DNA of 64,000 nucleotides from Micromonospora cremea. GTDB lineage: Bacteria; Actinomycetota; Actinomycetes; Mycobacteriales; Micromonosporaceae. The translations under genes were made by a program, and so were the position numbers. The notes under the pieces were generated by a model. The model was given only the letters and a program-made list of their open reading frames with translations, searched no databases and was not told the DNA's origin. Where the stretch lies: contig NZ_FSQT01000001.1 in assembly GCF_900143515.1 (NCBI RefSeq), positions 248,001-312,000 on the forward strand. Direction: 5' to 3'. Positions 18,268 through 28,925 of the stretch are shown here, piece after piece (the first letter of the stretch is position 1; the number at the start of each line of letters is the position of its first letter).

Positions 18268-18528
18268 ATCAGCTGGGGACGACCTGGCAGGCGACCGCAG
18301 TCGGGCTACCTGGCCGCAACCGCCCGACCTGCACCGCGCATCCACTGTGGAATTGTTCGGGCATACGTTGCCGCCGCAAACTCCCGCCGGGCGCGGTCGT
18401 GCGCGTCCCTCCGGCGATGAACGAGCCGCGAGGGACAACATCAAGACCGGCGGGTGAGCGGTCGTGATGGCGGGTAGGCCGGTGGCCGGCGCCCCGTTGG
18501 GGGGTGCCGGCCAGCGGTGGTGGTGTGG
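18268..18528. other. Intergenic stretch between PadR operon promoter and transglycosylase relic
   Basis: No gene seen on either strand. It is GC-rich, with no repeat or hairpin that stands out. Confidence 0.35.
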
Positions 18529-18920
18529 TCAGCTGTTCCAGTAGGTTGCGACGAGTTCCGCGGACTGCCGTTCCCACTGGGCGTAGGCGTCGGGGTAGGC
18601 CGAGACCGGTACGGTCTGGGCGGCCTCGGTCAGCGGCATGCGCTTCCAGCCGTCAACCTGGAGTAGGCCCTTGAGGAATGCCCTGGTGCTGTAGGAGGGG
18701 ATGGTGGCCTGCGCCGCGTTGCCCGAGCCGCTGGAGGGACGCTGCTGGAACTGACCCAGCGAGTCGTGGTCGTTGCGGGAACCCAGGTGGCCCAGGTTCT
18801 GCAGCTTGGACTCCTGCATCGCGGTGGCGACCGCGATGACCGCCGCGCGCTGGCCCATTCCCGACTTTCTTCGTTGTGGCGATGATCGCCTTAGCGTTAC
18901 GTGTCCGCGTCTTGCTCAGG
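18529..18920 (-). pseudogene. Relic of a transglycosylase-like conjugation protein
   Basis: Residues such as 'VIAVATAMQESKLQNLGHLG', 'RNDHDSLGQFQQRP' and 'AYPDAYAQWERQSAELV' match the transglycosylase-like domain of the conjugation hydrolase at 34233-35255, Glu of 'AMQES' included. Upstream sequence 'NAKAIIATTKKVG' continues the homology in another frame, with the shift at 18859-18862. No membrane anchor and no NlpC/P60 domain remain. This suggests that a second, related conjugative element once occupied this region. Confidence 0.72.
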
Positions 18921-19505
18921 TGGATACGCGACTGCGGGCCGTGCGCATGGGATGCCACCGACATCGACGTGCTCGTTTGCGTCAGCCGAATCGACACGAG
19001 TGAGACGCGGAGGGTCGCCCAACGGCGCCCGGAGCGGCCGGGTGTGCCGGTGAACTTTGGGGAAGACATACGTGTGAACCTTGGCCGGCGGGGAAGGTGT
19101 AGCGGGCGACGCTTTCGACGCTTGACGCACGTGGCCCTTTGAAACGCACGGTATGCGACGTCTGACCAATCGCCGAGACTGATCGACAATATCCACCGGC
19201 GGACGCATCGCGGGATGCTGGAAGCAGTAACCTCGCCCTTTCTCCTGAATTTGAGGGCTTGGGACATGCCGTCCGTGTCATTGCAACGCGGAGCGGCAAC
19301 GCAGCGCTGCCGCTGACCGGGTGCGGCGGTTCTCGGCGTCGCGCCAGGGCAGTCGTAGCGCGCAAGGCACGATCTCGTTGAACGACGGCGCGTTGCTCCG
19401 GCAGGCCTCGTGCACCTCGCCCTGTGATCTAGCTCAGGGCGGCGGCGGATCGTCCCTGCAGACGGCGCGCGAGAGACGATGCCTCCGCAGGAAGGAGGAG
19501 ACGCA
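18921..19505. other. Gene-free stretch upstream of the CapA-like gene
   Basis: No gene supported. It contains the promoter region of the CapA-like gene, but no clear -35/-10 pair was identified. Confidence 0.35.
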
Positions 19506-20660
19506 ATGCGAGCAACCTTCGTCCGCGTCATGGCAGCATTCGTCGCGGCCGTATCGGGCTTTCCCGCGGCACACGGCCCGCAGAGCCTGTCAACCCATGT
19601 ACCAATAGTCGCCGAAAACCGGGATCCTGCGAAACAACGCGAGTTCAGCATATTGGGATCCGGCGACATTCTTGTGCATCCACCGACCTGGCGACAGGCG
19701 CAGGTTGATGCGAGATCGGAAGGTGAGTCGGGTTACGACTTCGATCAGATGTTGGCGTCGATCCGTCCGACTGTCGAATCGGCGGACCTAGCGATCTGTC
19801 ACCTGGAGGCACCGATGGGACCGGGCGAGCCCAAGGACTTCCCGCGTTTCAACGCTCCTGTGCAACTGGCACCTGCGGTCAAGAAAGCTGGTTACGACGC
19901 TTGCTCCACCGCCAGCAATCATGCGTTTGATCAGGGCGAGCGAGGCGTGTACGACAACCTCGACGCGCTCGACCGAGCCGGCCTGCGCCACTCGGGCACC
20001 TTCCGCAGCGCAGCGGAGCAGGCAACCCCGACGATCTACCAGCTGCACGGAGTCTCAGTTGGTCATCTCTCCTGGTCACTGCATTTCAACGGCATCGAAC
20101 CACCTCCGGGCAAGGCGTGGCTAGCTAACCGGATCGACGTCAACGCGATTCGCGCCGCAGCAGCGGCCACCCGCAAGGCGGGTGCCGAAATCATCGTGCT
20201 CTCTGCCCATTGGGGCACCGAAATGGTCAACACACCGGACGGTAAGCAAATATCGTGGGCCAAAGAACTCATCGCGGACCCCAACATTGACCTGATCATC
20301 GGTCATCACGCCCACGTCGTGCAGCCCATGGAGCGGGTGGGCGACAAGTGGATCGCCTACGGAGTGGGGAATCTGCTCGCTCGCCACGATTTTCCCCGCG
20401 ACGCCAACCGCGAGGGTGTCCTCGCCAAATTCACGTTCACTCGGCAGTCGAATGGACGGTGGCTCGTCACCCGCGCTGAGGCAGTTCCTACCTGGCTCTC
20501 TCTCAAACCGAACATCCGTGTCCTGGACCTGTCCTCGGAGCTAGGTTCCCTGCCCAGCGCCGATCGTCGGCATGCTCTGTACACCGCGGCTCAGGATCGC
20601 GTTGTCGGCCACCTCGGCAGCCGCGGCGCGATCACCGAGGGCCTTGCGGTGAGGCGCTAA
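19506..20660 (+). CDS. CapA-family (PGA_cap) metallophosphatase-like secreted protein
   Basis: 384 aa from ATG 19506 (GGAGGAG site). An N-terminal hydrophobic segment (4-22) is a likely signal peptide. The domain shows the CapA set: 'GSGDILVHPP', 'LAICHLEAPMG', 'CSTASNHAFDQGERG', 'VLSAHWGTE', 'IIGHHAHVVQPMERV' and 'AYGVGNLLARHDF'. CapA proteins of poly-gamma-glutamate synthesis belong to the metallophosphatase superfamily; in actinomycetes solitary copies are common and their role is not settled. No capB/capC neighbours are present, so polymer synthesis should not be assumed. Confidence 0.88.
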   Translation: MRATFVRVMAAFVAAVSGFPAAHGPQSLSTHVPIVAENRDPAKQREFSILGSGDILVHPPTWRQAQVDARSEGESGYDFDQMLASIRPTVESADLAICHLEAPMGPGEPKDFPRFNAPVQLAPAVKKAGYDACSTASNHAFDQGERGVYDNLDALDRAGLRHSGTFRSAAEQATPTIYQLHGVSVGHLSWSLHFNGIEPPPGKAWLANRIDVNAIRAAAAATRKAGAEIIVLSAHWGTEMVNTPDGKQISWAKELIADPNIDLIIGHHAHVVQPMERVGDKWIAYGVGNLLARHDFPRDANREGVLAKFTFTRQSNGRWLVTRAEAVPTWLSLKPNIRVLDLSSELGSLPSADRRHALYTAAQDRVVGHLGSRGAITEGLAVRR

Positions 20661-21272
20661 GGGCACGTTGCGCCCCACCGCGCGCTGTGGACGTCCCGAG
20701 CGCCGGCGTTCGAGTCAACCCGACGTGTCCTTGGTGCGTGCAACGCAGCCGGGAGGGCCGACTTCGTCCGGGTGACACCACGGGGCACGTTCGTCTTGGA
20801 CGAGCGGATCGCGGCTCGCGTGCCGCGTTGTCACGCGACGGTGAGGTTCGTGCGCTCGGCCAACCCGCGTGACGCGGTTGGACGGCTCACCATTGCTGCC
20901 GCAACCTGCTGCTACCGCACCGGGGCGTCAACGGCGTCAGCGAACTTTCAGCTGCACGTTGACACGGTCGGGGCATGGTGAGCGTGGCAGCAGCGATACA
21001 CACCCGCCGGCCGGCGGTCGCGCGCTGGCCGGATGGTCGCTCGCGTGGTTCGTGATCATGCGCGGAACGGCGGCAGTTCCTGGCACTTGGGACTTCACCA
21101 AGGTGGTCGAGGCGCAGGGAGCCGCCGAGGAGGAAGGACTCACACAGCGGCTGCTGGCGCTGCTCGAACGCAGGCTGGGTGAGCTCGGACGCACCCTCAC
21201 AGTCCCCAGCGCCCGCGGCGGTATGCCCGTCATAGACCTTCGCGCTATCGGGCCGCGCTCTGAACTGCCAAG
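20661..21272. other. Stretch between CapA-like and lipoprotein genes
   Basis: No complete gene. On the plus strand about 21065-21225 reads 'GTAAVPGTWDFTKVVEAQG' and an amphipathic Glu/Leu-rich stretch without a credible start, which may be a coding remnant. No homologue is recognised. Confidence 0.3.
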
Positions 21273-22361
21273 TCAGCGGGTCGCGCCGGAGCTGCGGCTC
21301 ACCATCAATTCGGTAGCGTCGATAACCTCGAAGTCATTGCCGCGCAGAGCGCCCAGCGTGTGCAGCGCGTCGTTGTCCCATCGCCTGTCGGGTGTACCCG
21401 AGATGAACCGCGCCGAGCCGTGGTCGGCGACGATGACGCCGTACCGCTGCATTGCCTCGGCGACGATCCTGGCTTGCCGAGGTAGCCGGGCGACGTCGAC
21501 AGAGCGCGTGAGTCGCAGTCGCTGACCCAGCTGAGGCAACGAGGGCTCCTTGTTGCCGGATGCGGAGTGCGACGCCGGCCAGGTCCAACCGCTGCGGGTG
21601 CGTGGCACGGTGACCCGGATCGCGTGGTCAATCCGCCCGGCGGCCACCTCGTCGTAGCGGACCAGACCGGCGAGGATCGAGAGTCCGGCGGCGTCGGCGG
21701 AGGTCCAACCGGCCGGCCGCATGCGGTTGGAGCGCAGGTCGAAGACCGCCCCGGATCCAGCTCGCCAGCCTTCTCCGGCCGGATGGGCGTCGAAGAGCTC
21801 GTACACGCGGCACGCGTCGCGGTCCCAGACGATGACGTGCCGGTCACCGTCGCCACGCGGCCTGCCCTCGACCGCTGCGTCCGGCGGGATCGGATATGGC
21901 CCGGGGTCGCTTTCGTCGCCGTAGGAGAAGGTGACCGGCACCCGTCGCTGCCCGGCGTCGACGACGGTGACCGGGATGCCGATCGGTGCGCCCTGCCATG
22001 TGCCGGCGCCGAAGTCGGCGTGCACGGCGGCGGCCGGGCCGATGCTGCCGATGATGGCCGTGGAGCGGGAGTGCACGGGTAGCCGGGAGATATCGGCGTG
22101 CCACACGTTGTCGGCGGGGAATACGGGGCACGCCGAGACGGGCGGGCGCGGGCGGGCGCCGATGCCGGTCCGTGCGGTCGGGCTTGGCGCCGGTACGGTC
22201 GGTGCGGCGCTCTGCGCCGCGGCCGTGCCCGGGACGGGAACGCTGGAGGTGGGTGCGGCGGTGGTCGTCCGCTGCGGGGTTCCACAACCGGCCATCAGGA
22301 CGACGGACAGCGTTGCGACGATGCTGGCGCGGCGCGGGATCGGTGCGAGCATCTCGCGCAT
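21273..22361 (-). CDS. Secreted lipoprotein of unknown function
   Basis: 362 aa. A lipoprotein signal peptide ends in the lipobox 'VLMAGC' with Cys26, followed by a Ser/Thr/Pro/Ala-rich linker (27-75) and a compact domain. That domain has 'CPVFPADNVWHADISRLPVH' near its start, 'VHADFGAGTWQGAPIGIPV' and 'YPIPPDAAVEG'. This pattern occurs in uncharacterised actinobacterial exported proteins. It is anchored on the outer face of the membrane. Monocistronic on the minus strand. No catalytic residues can be assigned. Confidence 0.75.
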   Translation of the reverse strand: MREMLAPIPRRASIVATLSVVLMAGCGTPQRTTTAAPTSSVPVPGTAAAQSAAPTVPAPSPTARTGIGARPRPPVSACPVFPADNVWHADISRLPVHSRSTAIIGSIGPAAAVHADFGAGTWQGAPIGIPVTVVDAGQRRVPVTFSYGDESDPGPYPIPPDAAVEGRPRGDGDRHVIVWDRDACRVYELFDAHPAGEGWRAGSGAVFDLRSNRMRPAGWTSADAAGLSILAGLVRYDEVAAGRIDHAIRVTVPRTRSGWTWPASHSASGNKEPSLPQLGQRLRLTRSVDVARLPRQARIVAEAMQRYGVIVADHGSARFISGTPDRRWDNDALHTLGALRGNDFEVIDATELMVSRSSGATR

Positions 22362-22427
22362 CCTGCCTCGACGGTGGTGACAGCGTCCACCGCGATGCCC
22401 TCCGCGCCGCTGCCGCGCGGGTAGCGA

Positions 22428-22590
22428 TCAGGTCAGGCCCTGGTTGATGCCGAGCAGGACGTTGGCGGCGACGACCCAGCCCCACGACGGGGCCCAGATC
22501 AGCAGGAGTGGCGCGGGCAGGCCGCAAAGCCATCCGGCGACCTGGACGGGTTTGCGCCCGAACCGGTCCGTGATGGCCAGTTCGCGGTAC
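22428..22590 (-). pseudogene. MFS transporter fragment
   Basis: 'LAITDRFGRKPVQVAGWLCG' (the loop 2-3 motif of MFS carriers) and 'APSWGWVVAANVLLGINQGL' give about two transmembrane segments, then the frame closes at 22428. Sequence on either side does not continue the protein. It is a truncated relic. Confidence 0.65.
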
Positions 22591-22980
22591 TCGCCGCCGG
22601 TGTGTTGCAGCACGGTCAGGGTGAGTGGGTCGGCGCCGGCCTCGCACGGAGCACACAGGATCCGTCGGGGCGGTTGCTGGGGGAGTTGACAGGTGGGCGG
22701 CGAGGGCGGCGGATGCGGTGACCAGGCGCGGGGCGGGCAGGCCGGCCCGTGCTGCCGCGTCCTGTAGTCGTTGCCTGCGGCGGGGTCATCCCTGCGCGGA
22801 ACGCGCATAGCACGTCGGTCAGCTGGCCGTTGCCTTAATGGGAGAGCACGATGCTGGGCGCGGCGGCAGCCCTCGTCGGCCGTCAGGCCCTTTAGTCATC
22901 GGGGGTGCGTCTTATCCGTGGGCGGCGCGGCGACGTGGTACGACTGCTTCAGCGACAAAGCCGACGAAGCGGGCGGGCCG
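22591..22980. other. Gene-free stretch before the LtrA-family gene
   Basis: No supported gene. The open frame of the LtrA-family gene extends upstream here but its codons are not protein-like, so the stretch is read as untranslated. Confidence 0.35.
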
Positions 22981-24198
22981 GTGACGACGAATAGAGTGGC
23001 CAATCTGCTGCGCAGGCGTGAGAGTCCGCAGCGGCCGACGTTCCTGGAACTGTTCTTCGATCTGGTGTACGTCTTCGCGCTCACCCGGATCGTGCACGAG
23101 TTGGTGCTGGACTACACCAGGGGTCACGTCGCCGAGACGTTGACCACTTCCCTTTCGGAAAACGGCGAGACTCTGCTGCTGCTCCTGGCCCTCTGGTGGA
23201 TCTGGACCCAGACGGCGTGGATGACCAGCAGATTCGATCCGTTCCAGCCGGAGATCCAGTTCGTTGTCCTCGCGACGATGCTTGGGAGCCTGTTCCTGGC
23301 GGTCGCGATATCCGGGGCTCTCGCGGAGACTGGCCTGCTCTTCGCGAGCACGTACGTCGCGATTCAGGTGGGCCGTACCCTCTTCTTCGTCCTCGTCGTG
23401 CGGGGTCACGATCTGCGCCGCGTCAACATGCTGGCGCTCGTCTGGTTCGGCGCGTCGGCCGTGCCGTGGCTCACCGGAGCTTTCGTCGCACCTGAGGTGA
23501 CGCGCAATTCGCTGTGGACGCTAGCCTTGGCGATCGACTACCTGGGGGCCAGACTCGGCTGGCCGGTACCGCGGCTGGGTCGCTCGCGGGTGTCCCCGTG
23601 GGCCGTCGCGGGCGAGCACCTGGCCGAACGCTACTGGCAGCTCGTCATCGTCGCGCTTGGTGAGACGATCCTGACCTCCGGATCGAGTCTTCTACGCGGT
23701 CCGATCGTGGCTGAACGAACATTGGCCCTCACATTGTCGTTCCTCACCACGGTGTTGCTGTGGCGGATCTACTTCTACCGAGCCGGCCAGATCTTGGGCG
23801 AGGCCATCGCGGCATCCGCCGACCCCGGCCGGCTCGGTCGGTTGGCCGAGTTCTCACACCTGCTCATGGTGGCCGGCATTCTCGCCACCTCAGCCGGTTC
23901 CGAACTCGTCCTCATGGATCCGTCCGGACACGCCAAACCCGCCTGGGTCGGCGCCATCCTCGGCGGGCCCGCGCTCTACCTCGCCGGGCGCTCAGTATTC
24001 GAGTACGTGGCCTTCGCCCGCGTGTCCCGGCCACGGCCGATCGGGATCCTCGTCCTCGCGGCCATGGCGCCGGTGATGGTCGGCCTGCCGCCACTCGGGG
24101 TCGTTGCAGCAGCTGCCGCCGTCCTGCTCGGCGTCGCCGTCTCGGACGCGATCCGAGCCCACGGACGCCCATTAGAGCAGGCCTCGCCGCCACGCTGA
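22981..24198 (+). CDS. ltrA: Low-temperature-requirement A (LtrA) family membrane protein
   Basis: 405 aa from GTG 22981. The family signature 'TFLELFFDLVYVFALTRI' is at 20-37, with about 11 membrane segments, 'LWWIWTQTAWMTSRFDP' and 'EHLAERYWQLVIVALGETI' (cited cores). LtrA proteins were named for a Listeria low-temperature growth phenotype; their biochemical function is unknown. The name is unrelated to the intron protein also called LtrA. The gene is followed at once by a GntR relic and an IS110 relic. Confidence 0.85.
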   Translation: MTTNRVANLLRRRESPQRPTFLELFFDLVYVFALTRIVHELVLDYTRGHVAETLTTSLSENGETLLLLLALWWIWTQTAWMTSRFDPFQPEIQFVVLATMLGSLFLAVAISGALAETGLLFASTYVAIQVGRTLFFVLVVRGHDLRRVNMLALVWFGASAVPWLTGAFVAPEVTRNSLWTLALAIDYLGARLGWPVPRLGRSRVSPWAVAGEHLAERYWQLVIVALGETILTSGSSLLRGPIVAERTLALTLSFLTTVLLWRIYFYRAGQILGEAIAASADPGRLGRLAEFSHLLMVAGILATSAGSELVLMDPSGHAKPAWVGAILGGPALYLAGRSVFEYVAFARVSRPRPIGILVLAAMAPVMVGLPPLGVVAAAAAVLLGVAVSDAIRAHGRPLEQASPPR

Positions 24199-24202
24199 CG
24201 CG

Positions 24203-24258
24203 GGTGACAAGCTGCCCAACGAGCGGGACCTGGCCGACCGGTTGGAGGTCGGCCGGGC
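24203..24258 (+). pseudogene. GntR regulator fragment (18 codons)
   Basis: 'GDKLPNERDLADRLEVGR' is the second helix of a GntR winged helix. Homology ends abruptly at the adjacent IS110 relic, consistent with an insertion that disrupted the regulator and a later deletion. Confidence 0.55.
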
Positions 24259-24465
24259 CTGTCCGTCGCGCAGGTCGTAGTAGACGAGGGTGAGCAGCTT
24301 GCGGGCCACCGCGACGGTGGCGATGTTGCCTCCGCGTCGTTCGGCGATGCGGGCGCGGGTGCAGGTCAGCCAGGCGGCGGTGTGCGGGACGCCGTGGGCG
24401 GCCTCGACCGCGGCCCACCGCACCAGGGTGGAGCCCTGCTTGGTGATCCGTCCCCGGTGCACGAC
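24259..24465 (-). pseudogene. IS110/IS116-type transposase C-terminal fragment
   Basis: 'RGRITKQGSTLVRWAAVEAA' followed by 'RIAERRGGNIATVAVARKLL' and 'TLVYYDLRDGQ' is the extreme C-terminus of IS110-group transposases. It differs from the IS110-type element at 8050-9403. About 70 residues remain. Confidence 0.75.
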
Positions 24466-24530
24466 AAGGTTGGGTTCGTCATCTGCTTACCTGCGCGCTG
24501 ACCGAGGACCTCGCTCGGGGTGATCCGACG

Positions 24531-24872
24531 ACTTCTCACAAAATTGCAAAGGCCGTGAGGGCGCGCACAGGCATTTGCCGGCGGATATTCCTAGCGATCC
24601 AGCGAACCTCTTGACCAGCCAATCAGCTGAGCTGCAACATAGCATTACAAAGTAGACTTAACTTCACGGTCCCGCGTAGATCGTATTACAGCCCAGTTTA
24701 CACCCGTTCAGGCGCGTTGACCCCGTTTACCACGTGCGGCTCGTGTCGGCGGAATACGGCGAACGTGACAATCGGCCGATCAGCCTGACCATCACGAGCG
24801 CCCACGGCGTGGTTCCGTGACCCTGCGCAGCGAGGCGGAGGAGGTGCAGACGCATCAGGGGGGTGTGAGGTT
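24531..24872. other. AT-richer upstream region of the SARP gene
   Basis: Bases about 24530-24720 are visibly richer in A/T than the rest of the window and contain TTGACC (24611) and a spaced GTTTACACC ... GTTTACCAC pair. No gene is visible. SARP-type regulators bind short direct repeats near the -35, so an autoregulatory site is possible, but no convincing -10 box was found. Confidence 0.35.
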
Positions 24873-25628
24873 GTGGAGTTCCGGCTCTTGGGGGCAGTGG
24901 AGGTATGGGCGGGGGATCGACAAGTCGATCTCGGGCCACGCCAACAGCGGCTAATGCTGGCGATCCTCGCGCTGAACGTGAATCAGCTCGTGCCGCTCGA
25001 CCGCCTCGTTGACCTGACATGGCCTGAATCGCCGCCACAGACCGCACGTCATGCCATCCACGTCCGCGTCTCGCAACTGCGCACCGTCCTTGCCATGGCT
25101 GGTGCGGACCGTGAAGGCGTGAAGATCACCACGCGCGGCCCGACGTATCTCCTGCGGGCCGACCCGATGAGCGTGGACACCCACCGCTTCCGCGCCCTCC
25201 TCGCCGGGGCTCGTCTTGAGACGGACGACCTGGAGAAGGCGGCGATGTTGCGGCGCGCGCTCGATTTGTGGCACGGACCTCCGCTGGCCGACGTGGCGAC
25301 CCCGCGAGTCGAAGATCTGTGCCGGGGACTGGAGGAAGCGCGGTTGACGGCCGTGGAGGACTGGCTGGACGCGCAGTTGCGGCTCGGCCGGCACGAGGCC
25401 GTACTCGACGAACTCGCCGAGTACGCCGGGCAGTATCCGTACCGCCAACGACTGCTCGCGCAGCTCATGCTGGCCCTGTACCGCGCCGGCCGCGCCGCCG
25501 ACGCGCTGGTCGCCTACCGGCTTGCGCGGAGCCGGCTCGTCGAGGAACTCGGACTCGACCCAGCGCCGCAGCTGCAGCAGCTGGAGAGGGCGATACTTCG
25601 CGGCGATCCTCGGCTGGACCTGCCGTGA
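24873..25628 (+). CDS. SARP-family (AfsR/DnrI-type) transcriptional activator
   Basis: 251 aa from GTG 24873. An OmpR-type winged helix (about 1-95) with 'FRLLGAVEVWAGDRQVDLGP' at its start is followed by the bacterial transcriptional activator (BTAD) helical domain (about 98-245) with 'VEDLCRGLEEARLTAVEDW' and 'ELGLDPAPQLQQLERAIL'. The length is that of small SARPs that switch on antibiotic clusters in actinomycetes. No biosynthetic genes are nearby; the target may be outside the window. Confidence 0.9.
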   Translation: MEFRLLGAVEVWAGDRQVDLGPRQQRLMLAILALNVNQLVPLDRLVDLTWPESPPQTARHAIHVRVSQLRTVLAMAGADREGVKITTRGPTYLLRADPMSVDTHRFRALLAGARLETDDLEKAAMLRRALDLWHGPPLADVATPRVEDLCRGLEEARLTAVEDWLDAQLRLGRHEAVLDELAEYAGQYPYRQRLLAQLMLALYRAGRAADALVAYRLARSRLVEELGLDPAPQLQQLERAILRGDPRLDLP

Positions 25629-25697
25629 CCCAACGGCCCCGGCCGACCCGTCGGCAACTACGGCGACTCGTCGTGGCTGCCGATGAGGGTCCGCTGG

Positions 25698-28600
25698 TCA
25701 GGCATGGGCCGCTCCGGGCCGCCGGGCTGTCGGCCAGACGCGCTTTGCAAGCGGAGGTCGGTGAGGCGTGGACGAATCCTCGTGTCGTCCGAAGCGCAGA
25801 TAGAGGGACGGTAGGACGAACAGGTTCAGCAGCGTCGAGGTGACCAGGCCGCCCAGAATCACAACGGCCATCGGGTGTTCTATCTCGTGACCGGGAAGGC
25901 TGCCGGCGATGACCAGGGGAACTAGGGCGAGCCCGGTCGCCAACGAGGTCATGAGAATCGGCGAGAGTCGCTCCTTCGCGCCGCGGAGGACCAGACTTCG
26001 GCCGAATTGTTCCGATTCCTCGCTTTCCAGGTACTGGAAATGATTGATCATCAGGATGCCGTTGCGGGCAGCGATGCCCAGCACGGTGAAGAATCCCACC
26101 AGCGAGCCGAGCGAGAGGATGCCGCCACCGAGGTATGCCGCGAGGACCCCGCCGACCAGAGCCATGGGCAGCGTGAGGAGGACGAGGAACGCCAGCCGCC
26201 AGCTGTTGAAGGCGGTGGTCAGCAGGAAGAGGATCCCGATAACCGCGACGCCGGCGAAGAGCAGCAGCCGGTCCTGGGCGCTCGTGGCCTCCTTGTACTC
26301 ACCGAGCAGCTGGGGGTGGTAGCCGGGCGGGAACTCCACCGTCGACAAGCGGCGCTCGACCTCGGCCGCGACGTCACCCAGGGCCTTTCCCGCCGCCACG
26401 TTGGCGCCCACATTGATGTACCGCGACCCGTTCTCCCGCAGGACCTGGTTCGGCGTGGGCACCATCTTGACCTCGGCCAGCTCACCCACCGGGACCTTGC
26501 GCCCGTCTGCCGCGTCGATCAGAAGGTTGCGGACACTCTCGATGCTGTACCGCGCACTCGGCACGCTCCACACGTGCACCTCGGTGTTCTTGCCGTTCCG
26601 CCAGATGTCGCCCGCCTCCTCGCTGGCGATGAACGTGGCGGCGGTTCGGCGTACGTCGCCCGGCTTGATCCCGTACCGTGCCGCCTTGGCCAGGTCGACC
26701 TGGACATCCACCTGAGGAACGTTGGTCTGCAGCGTCACGTGTTCGTCGATGATGCCGTCGACCCCGGCGATGAGCTCCTTGACCTCGTTGGCCTTGTCGC
26801 GCAGCACGTCGAGGTCGTCCCCGACGATCCGGATGATGATGGCGTCGCTGGAGCCGGTGAGCACCTCCTTCGTGCGCTCCTTCAGGTAGGTCTGCACATC
26901 GCGCTGCAGTCCGGGGTATCCGTCGACCACCTTCTGCACGGCGGCATGAGTCTCGTCGTAGTCGACCTTCGGGTCGATACTGATCCAGTTTTCGGTGAAG
27001 TTCATGCCGACGACCTCGTCGGCCAACGTGCCCTGCCCGATGTGGGCGCCGAAGTTCCGGACCCCGGGGATCGCCCTCAGCTCCTTGCTGACCTGTTCCG
27101 TGATGCGGACGCTCTCCTCACGCGAGGTGCCGGGCTGGGTCACCCAGTGCATGAGGAAGTCCCGCTCCTTGAACGCGGGGAACAGGTTCTGCCCCAGCAT
27201 CGGTACCACCATGACGCCGGCCGCCAGCGCGAGCGCGACGCTCGCGTAGGCGACAGCGGGACGCGGAATGATGCGTGCCAGCAACGCGGTGTAGCCGCGC
27301 TGGAGCCAGCGCACCAGGGGCGATTCCCGCCGCTCGATCGGCGACCTGGCCAGCAGCATCAGGGCGAGCGCCGGGATGACCGTCAAGGCCACCAGCAGCG
27401 AGGCCAGGACCGCCAGCCCGTAGGAGAACGCCATGGGCCGGAAGAACGAGCCGGTGAGCCCGGTGAGCAGGAAGATCGGGACCGTGCTGACCAGGATGAT
27501 CATCGTGGCTTGGACGATCGGGCCCCGCACCTCCACCGACGCGTCGAGAACGATGGCGGCGGTCGACTTCGTGCTGCCCGCTCGTCGATGCTCGCGGATG
27601 CGGCGCACGATGTTCTCGACGTCGATGATGGCGTCGTCGACGAGCACGCCGAGGGCAATCACGAGCCCCGCCAGGATCATGGTATTTATGGTGGCCCCGG
27701 TCCAGTGCAGGACGAGTCCCGCAGTGACGAGGGAGAGCGGGATCGAAATGGCGCTGATCAGCGCCACCCGCCACTCGAAAAGGAAGAAGACCAGGATCAG
27801 CACCACTAGGACGAACCCGATGACCATCGCCCGACCGAGGTTCTCGACCGAGGTCTCGATGAAGCTCGCAGGCCGGAAGATCTCGGTATCCACGTTCAGG
27901 CCCTGCATGCCCGGCGCCATCTCCTTCAGCGCGGCCTCGACCCCGCGGGTCACCTCGAGGGTGTTGCCCCAGGGCAGCTTCTCGACGATGAGCATGAGGC
28001 CGGGGCCGTCGTTGATGACTGCGTCGCCGGTGAGCAGTGACGGCGGCATGATGTCGTCCGTGATGTAGGCGACGTCCTTGAGGTAGACCGGCTTGGCGCC
28101 CTTCGGCACCTCGATGGGAATCTCGGCCAGTTGCTGTCCTGTCAGGGCGGGCAACTGGTGTTGCACCTGGAGCCGCTGGTTGGGGGTGTCGACCCACCCG
28201 CCGGTGCCGATCTCGAACCCGCCGTTGAACTTGAGCTGGCCCACGTCCACCGCGTCTCCGGCGGCCTCCATGACCTGGGCCAGCGTGACGTTGTGCTGCT
28301 TCATGAGCTCGGGGTCGACGAGAGCCTGCTTGACGTGCCATCGATCGCCCCAGATAGCCACGTTCGCCACCCCGGGTACCCGCATCAAGCGGGGTCGGAC
28401 CGTCCAGTACGCCTGCAGCGCCATGTCGACGTGAGCCGCATCGGACTTGTCCGCCTGGGATATCCCGATCTTCATGACCCGGCTGGTCGAAGACAGCGGT
28501 TGGATCATGAAAGGCGCGTTGGCCCAGCGCGGCAGCCTCGGCGTGATGGCGGTGAGGCGTTCCTGGATCAGCAGACGGGCCGCCATGAGGTCGGTCCCGG

Positions 28601-28895
28601 GCTTGAAGATCAGGACGATCGACGAGAGCTGGGAGACCGACTTGGAGCGCATCACGTCCAGGCCCTCGACCCCAGAGAGCCCCTGCTCCAGCGGGACGGA
28701 GACAAGCTCCTCGACGTCCTGCGCGGACAGCCCGATGCAGATCGTCTGTATCTCCACCCGAGGCGGCGCGAACTCGGGGAAAGCGTCGACGGGCATGTCG
28801 CGGATCTGCAGCACACCGAAGAACATCAACATCGAGGCGCCCACGACGACCAGGAACCGGAGCTTCAAACTCGTTTCGATGATCCAACGCATCAC
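25698..28895 (-). CDS. HME-type (CusA/CzcA-like) RND efflux permease B
   Basis: 1065 aa, full length for the family. TM1 follows '[15 protein letters not shown]'. Two large outer loops contain '[20 protein letters not shown]' and '[20 protein letters not shown]'. TM4 has the acidic pair in '[19 protein letters not shown]', as in proton-coupled RND pumps. The second half repeats the topology. It is the third gene of the operon, 30 bases after the lipoprotein. In a one-membrane actinomycete there is no outer-membrane partner; export would end in the wall. Substrate (metal or drug) not shown. Confidence 0.9.
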   Translation of the reverse strand: MMRWIIETSLKLRFLVVVGASMLMFFGVLQIRDMPVDAFPEFAPPRVEIQTICIGLSAQDVEELVSVPLEQGLSGVEGLDVMRSKSVSQLSSIVLIFKPGTDLMAARLLIQERLTAITPRLPRWANAPFMIQPLSSTSRVMKIGISQADKSDAAHVDMALQAYWTVRPRLMRVPGVANVAIWGDRWHVKQALVDPELMKQHNVTLAQVMEAAGDAVDVGQLKFNGGFEIGTGGWVDTPNQRLQVQHQLPALTGQQLAEIPIEVPKGAKPVYLKDVAYITDDIMPPSLLTGDAVINDGPGLMLIVEKLPWGNTLEVTRGVEAALKEMAPGMQGLNVDTEIFRPASFIETSVENLGRAMVIGFVLVVLILVFFLFEWRVALISAISIPLSLVTAGLVLHWTGATINTMILAGLVIALGVLVDDAIIDVENIVRRIREHRRAGSTKSTAAIVLDASVEVRGPIVQATMIILVSTVPIFLLTGLTGSFFRPMAFSYGLAVLASLLVALTVIPALALMLLARSPIERRESPLVRWLQRGYTALLARIIPRPAVAYASVALALAAGVMVVPMLGQNLFPAFKERDFLMHWVTQPGTSREESVRITEQVSKELRAIPGVRNFGAHIGQGTLADEVVGMNFTENWISIDPKVDYDETHAAVQKVVDGYPGLQRDVQTYLKERTKEVLTGSSDAIIIRIVGDDLDVLRDKANEVKELIAGVDGIIDEHVTLQTNVPQVDVQVDLAKAARYGIKPGDVRRTAATFIASEEAGDIWRNGKNTEVHVWSVPSARYSIESVRNLLIDAADGRKVPVGELAEVKMVPTPNQVLRENGSRYINVGANVAAGKALGDVAAEVERRLSTVEFPPGYHPQLLGEYKEATSAQDRLLLFAGVAVIGILFLLTTAFNSWRLAFLVLLTLPMALVGGVLAAYLGGGILSLGSLVGFFTVLGIAARNGILMINHFQYLESEESEQFGRSLVLRGAKERLSPILMTSLATGLALVPLVIAGSLPGHEIEHPMAVVILGGLVTSTLLNLFVLPSLYLRFGRHEDSSTPHRPPLAKRVWPTARRPGAAHA

Positions 28896-28925
28896 GGGTT
28901 CCCTACCCTCATACCCATTGATGGG

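Noticed and set aside
26007..27809. 600-codon plus-strand frame across the RND gene
   Set aside because: It is antisense to a clear RND permease and its composition (Arg/Gln/Asp/His-rich, no hydrophobic core) is that of a GC-bias shadow. The same holds for plus-strand frames at 31159-32222 and 47120-50079.
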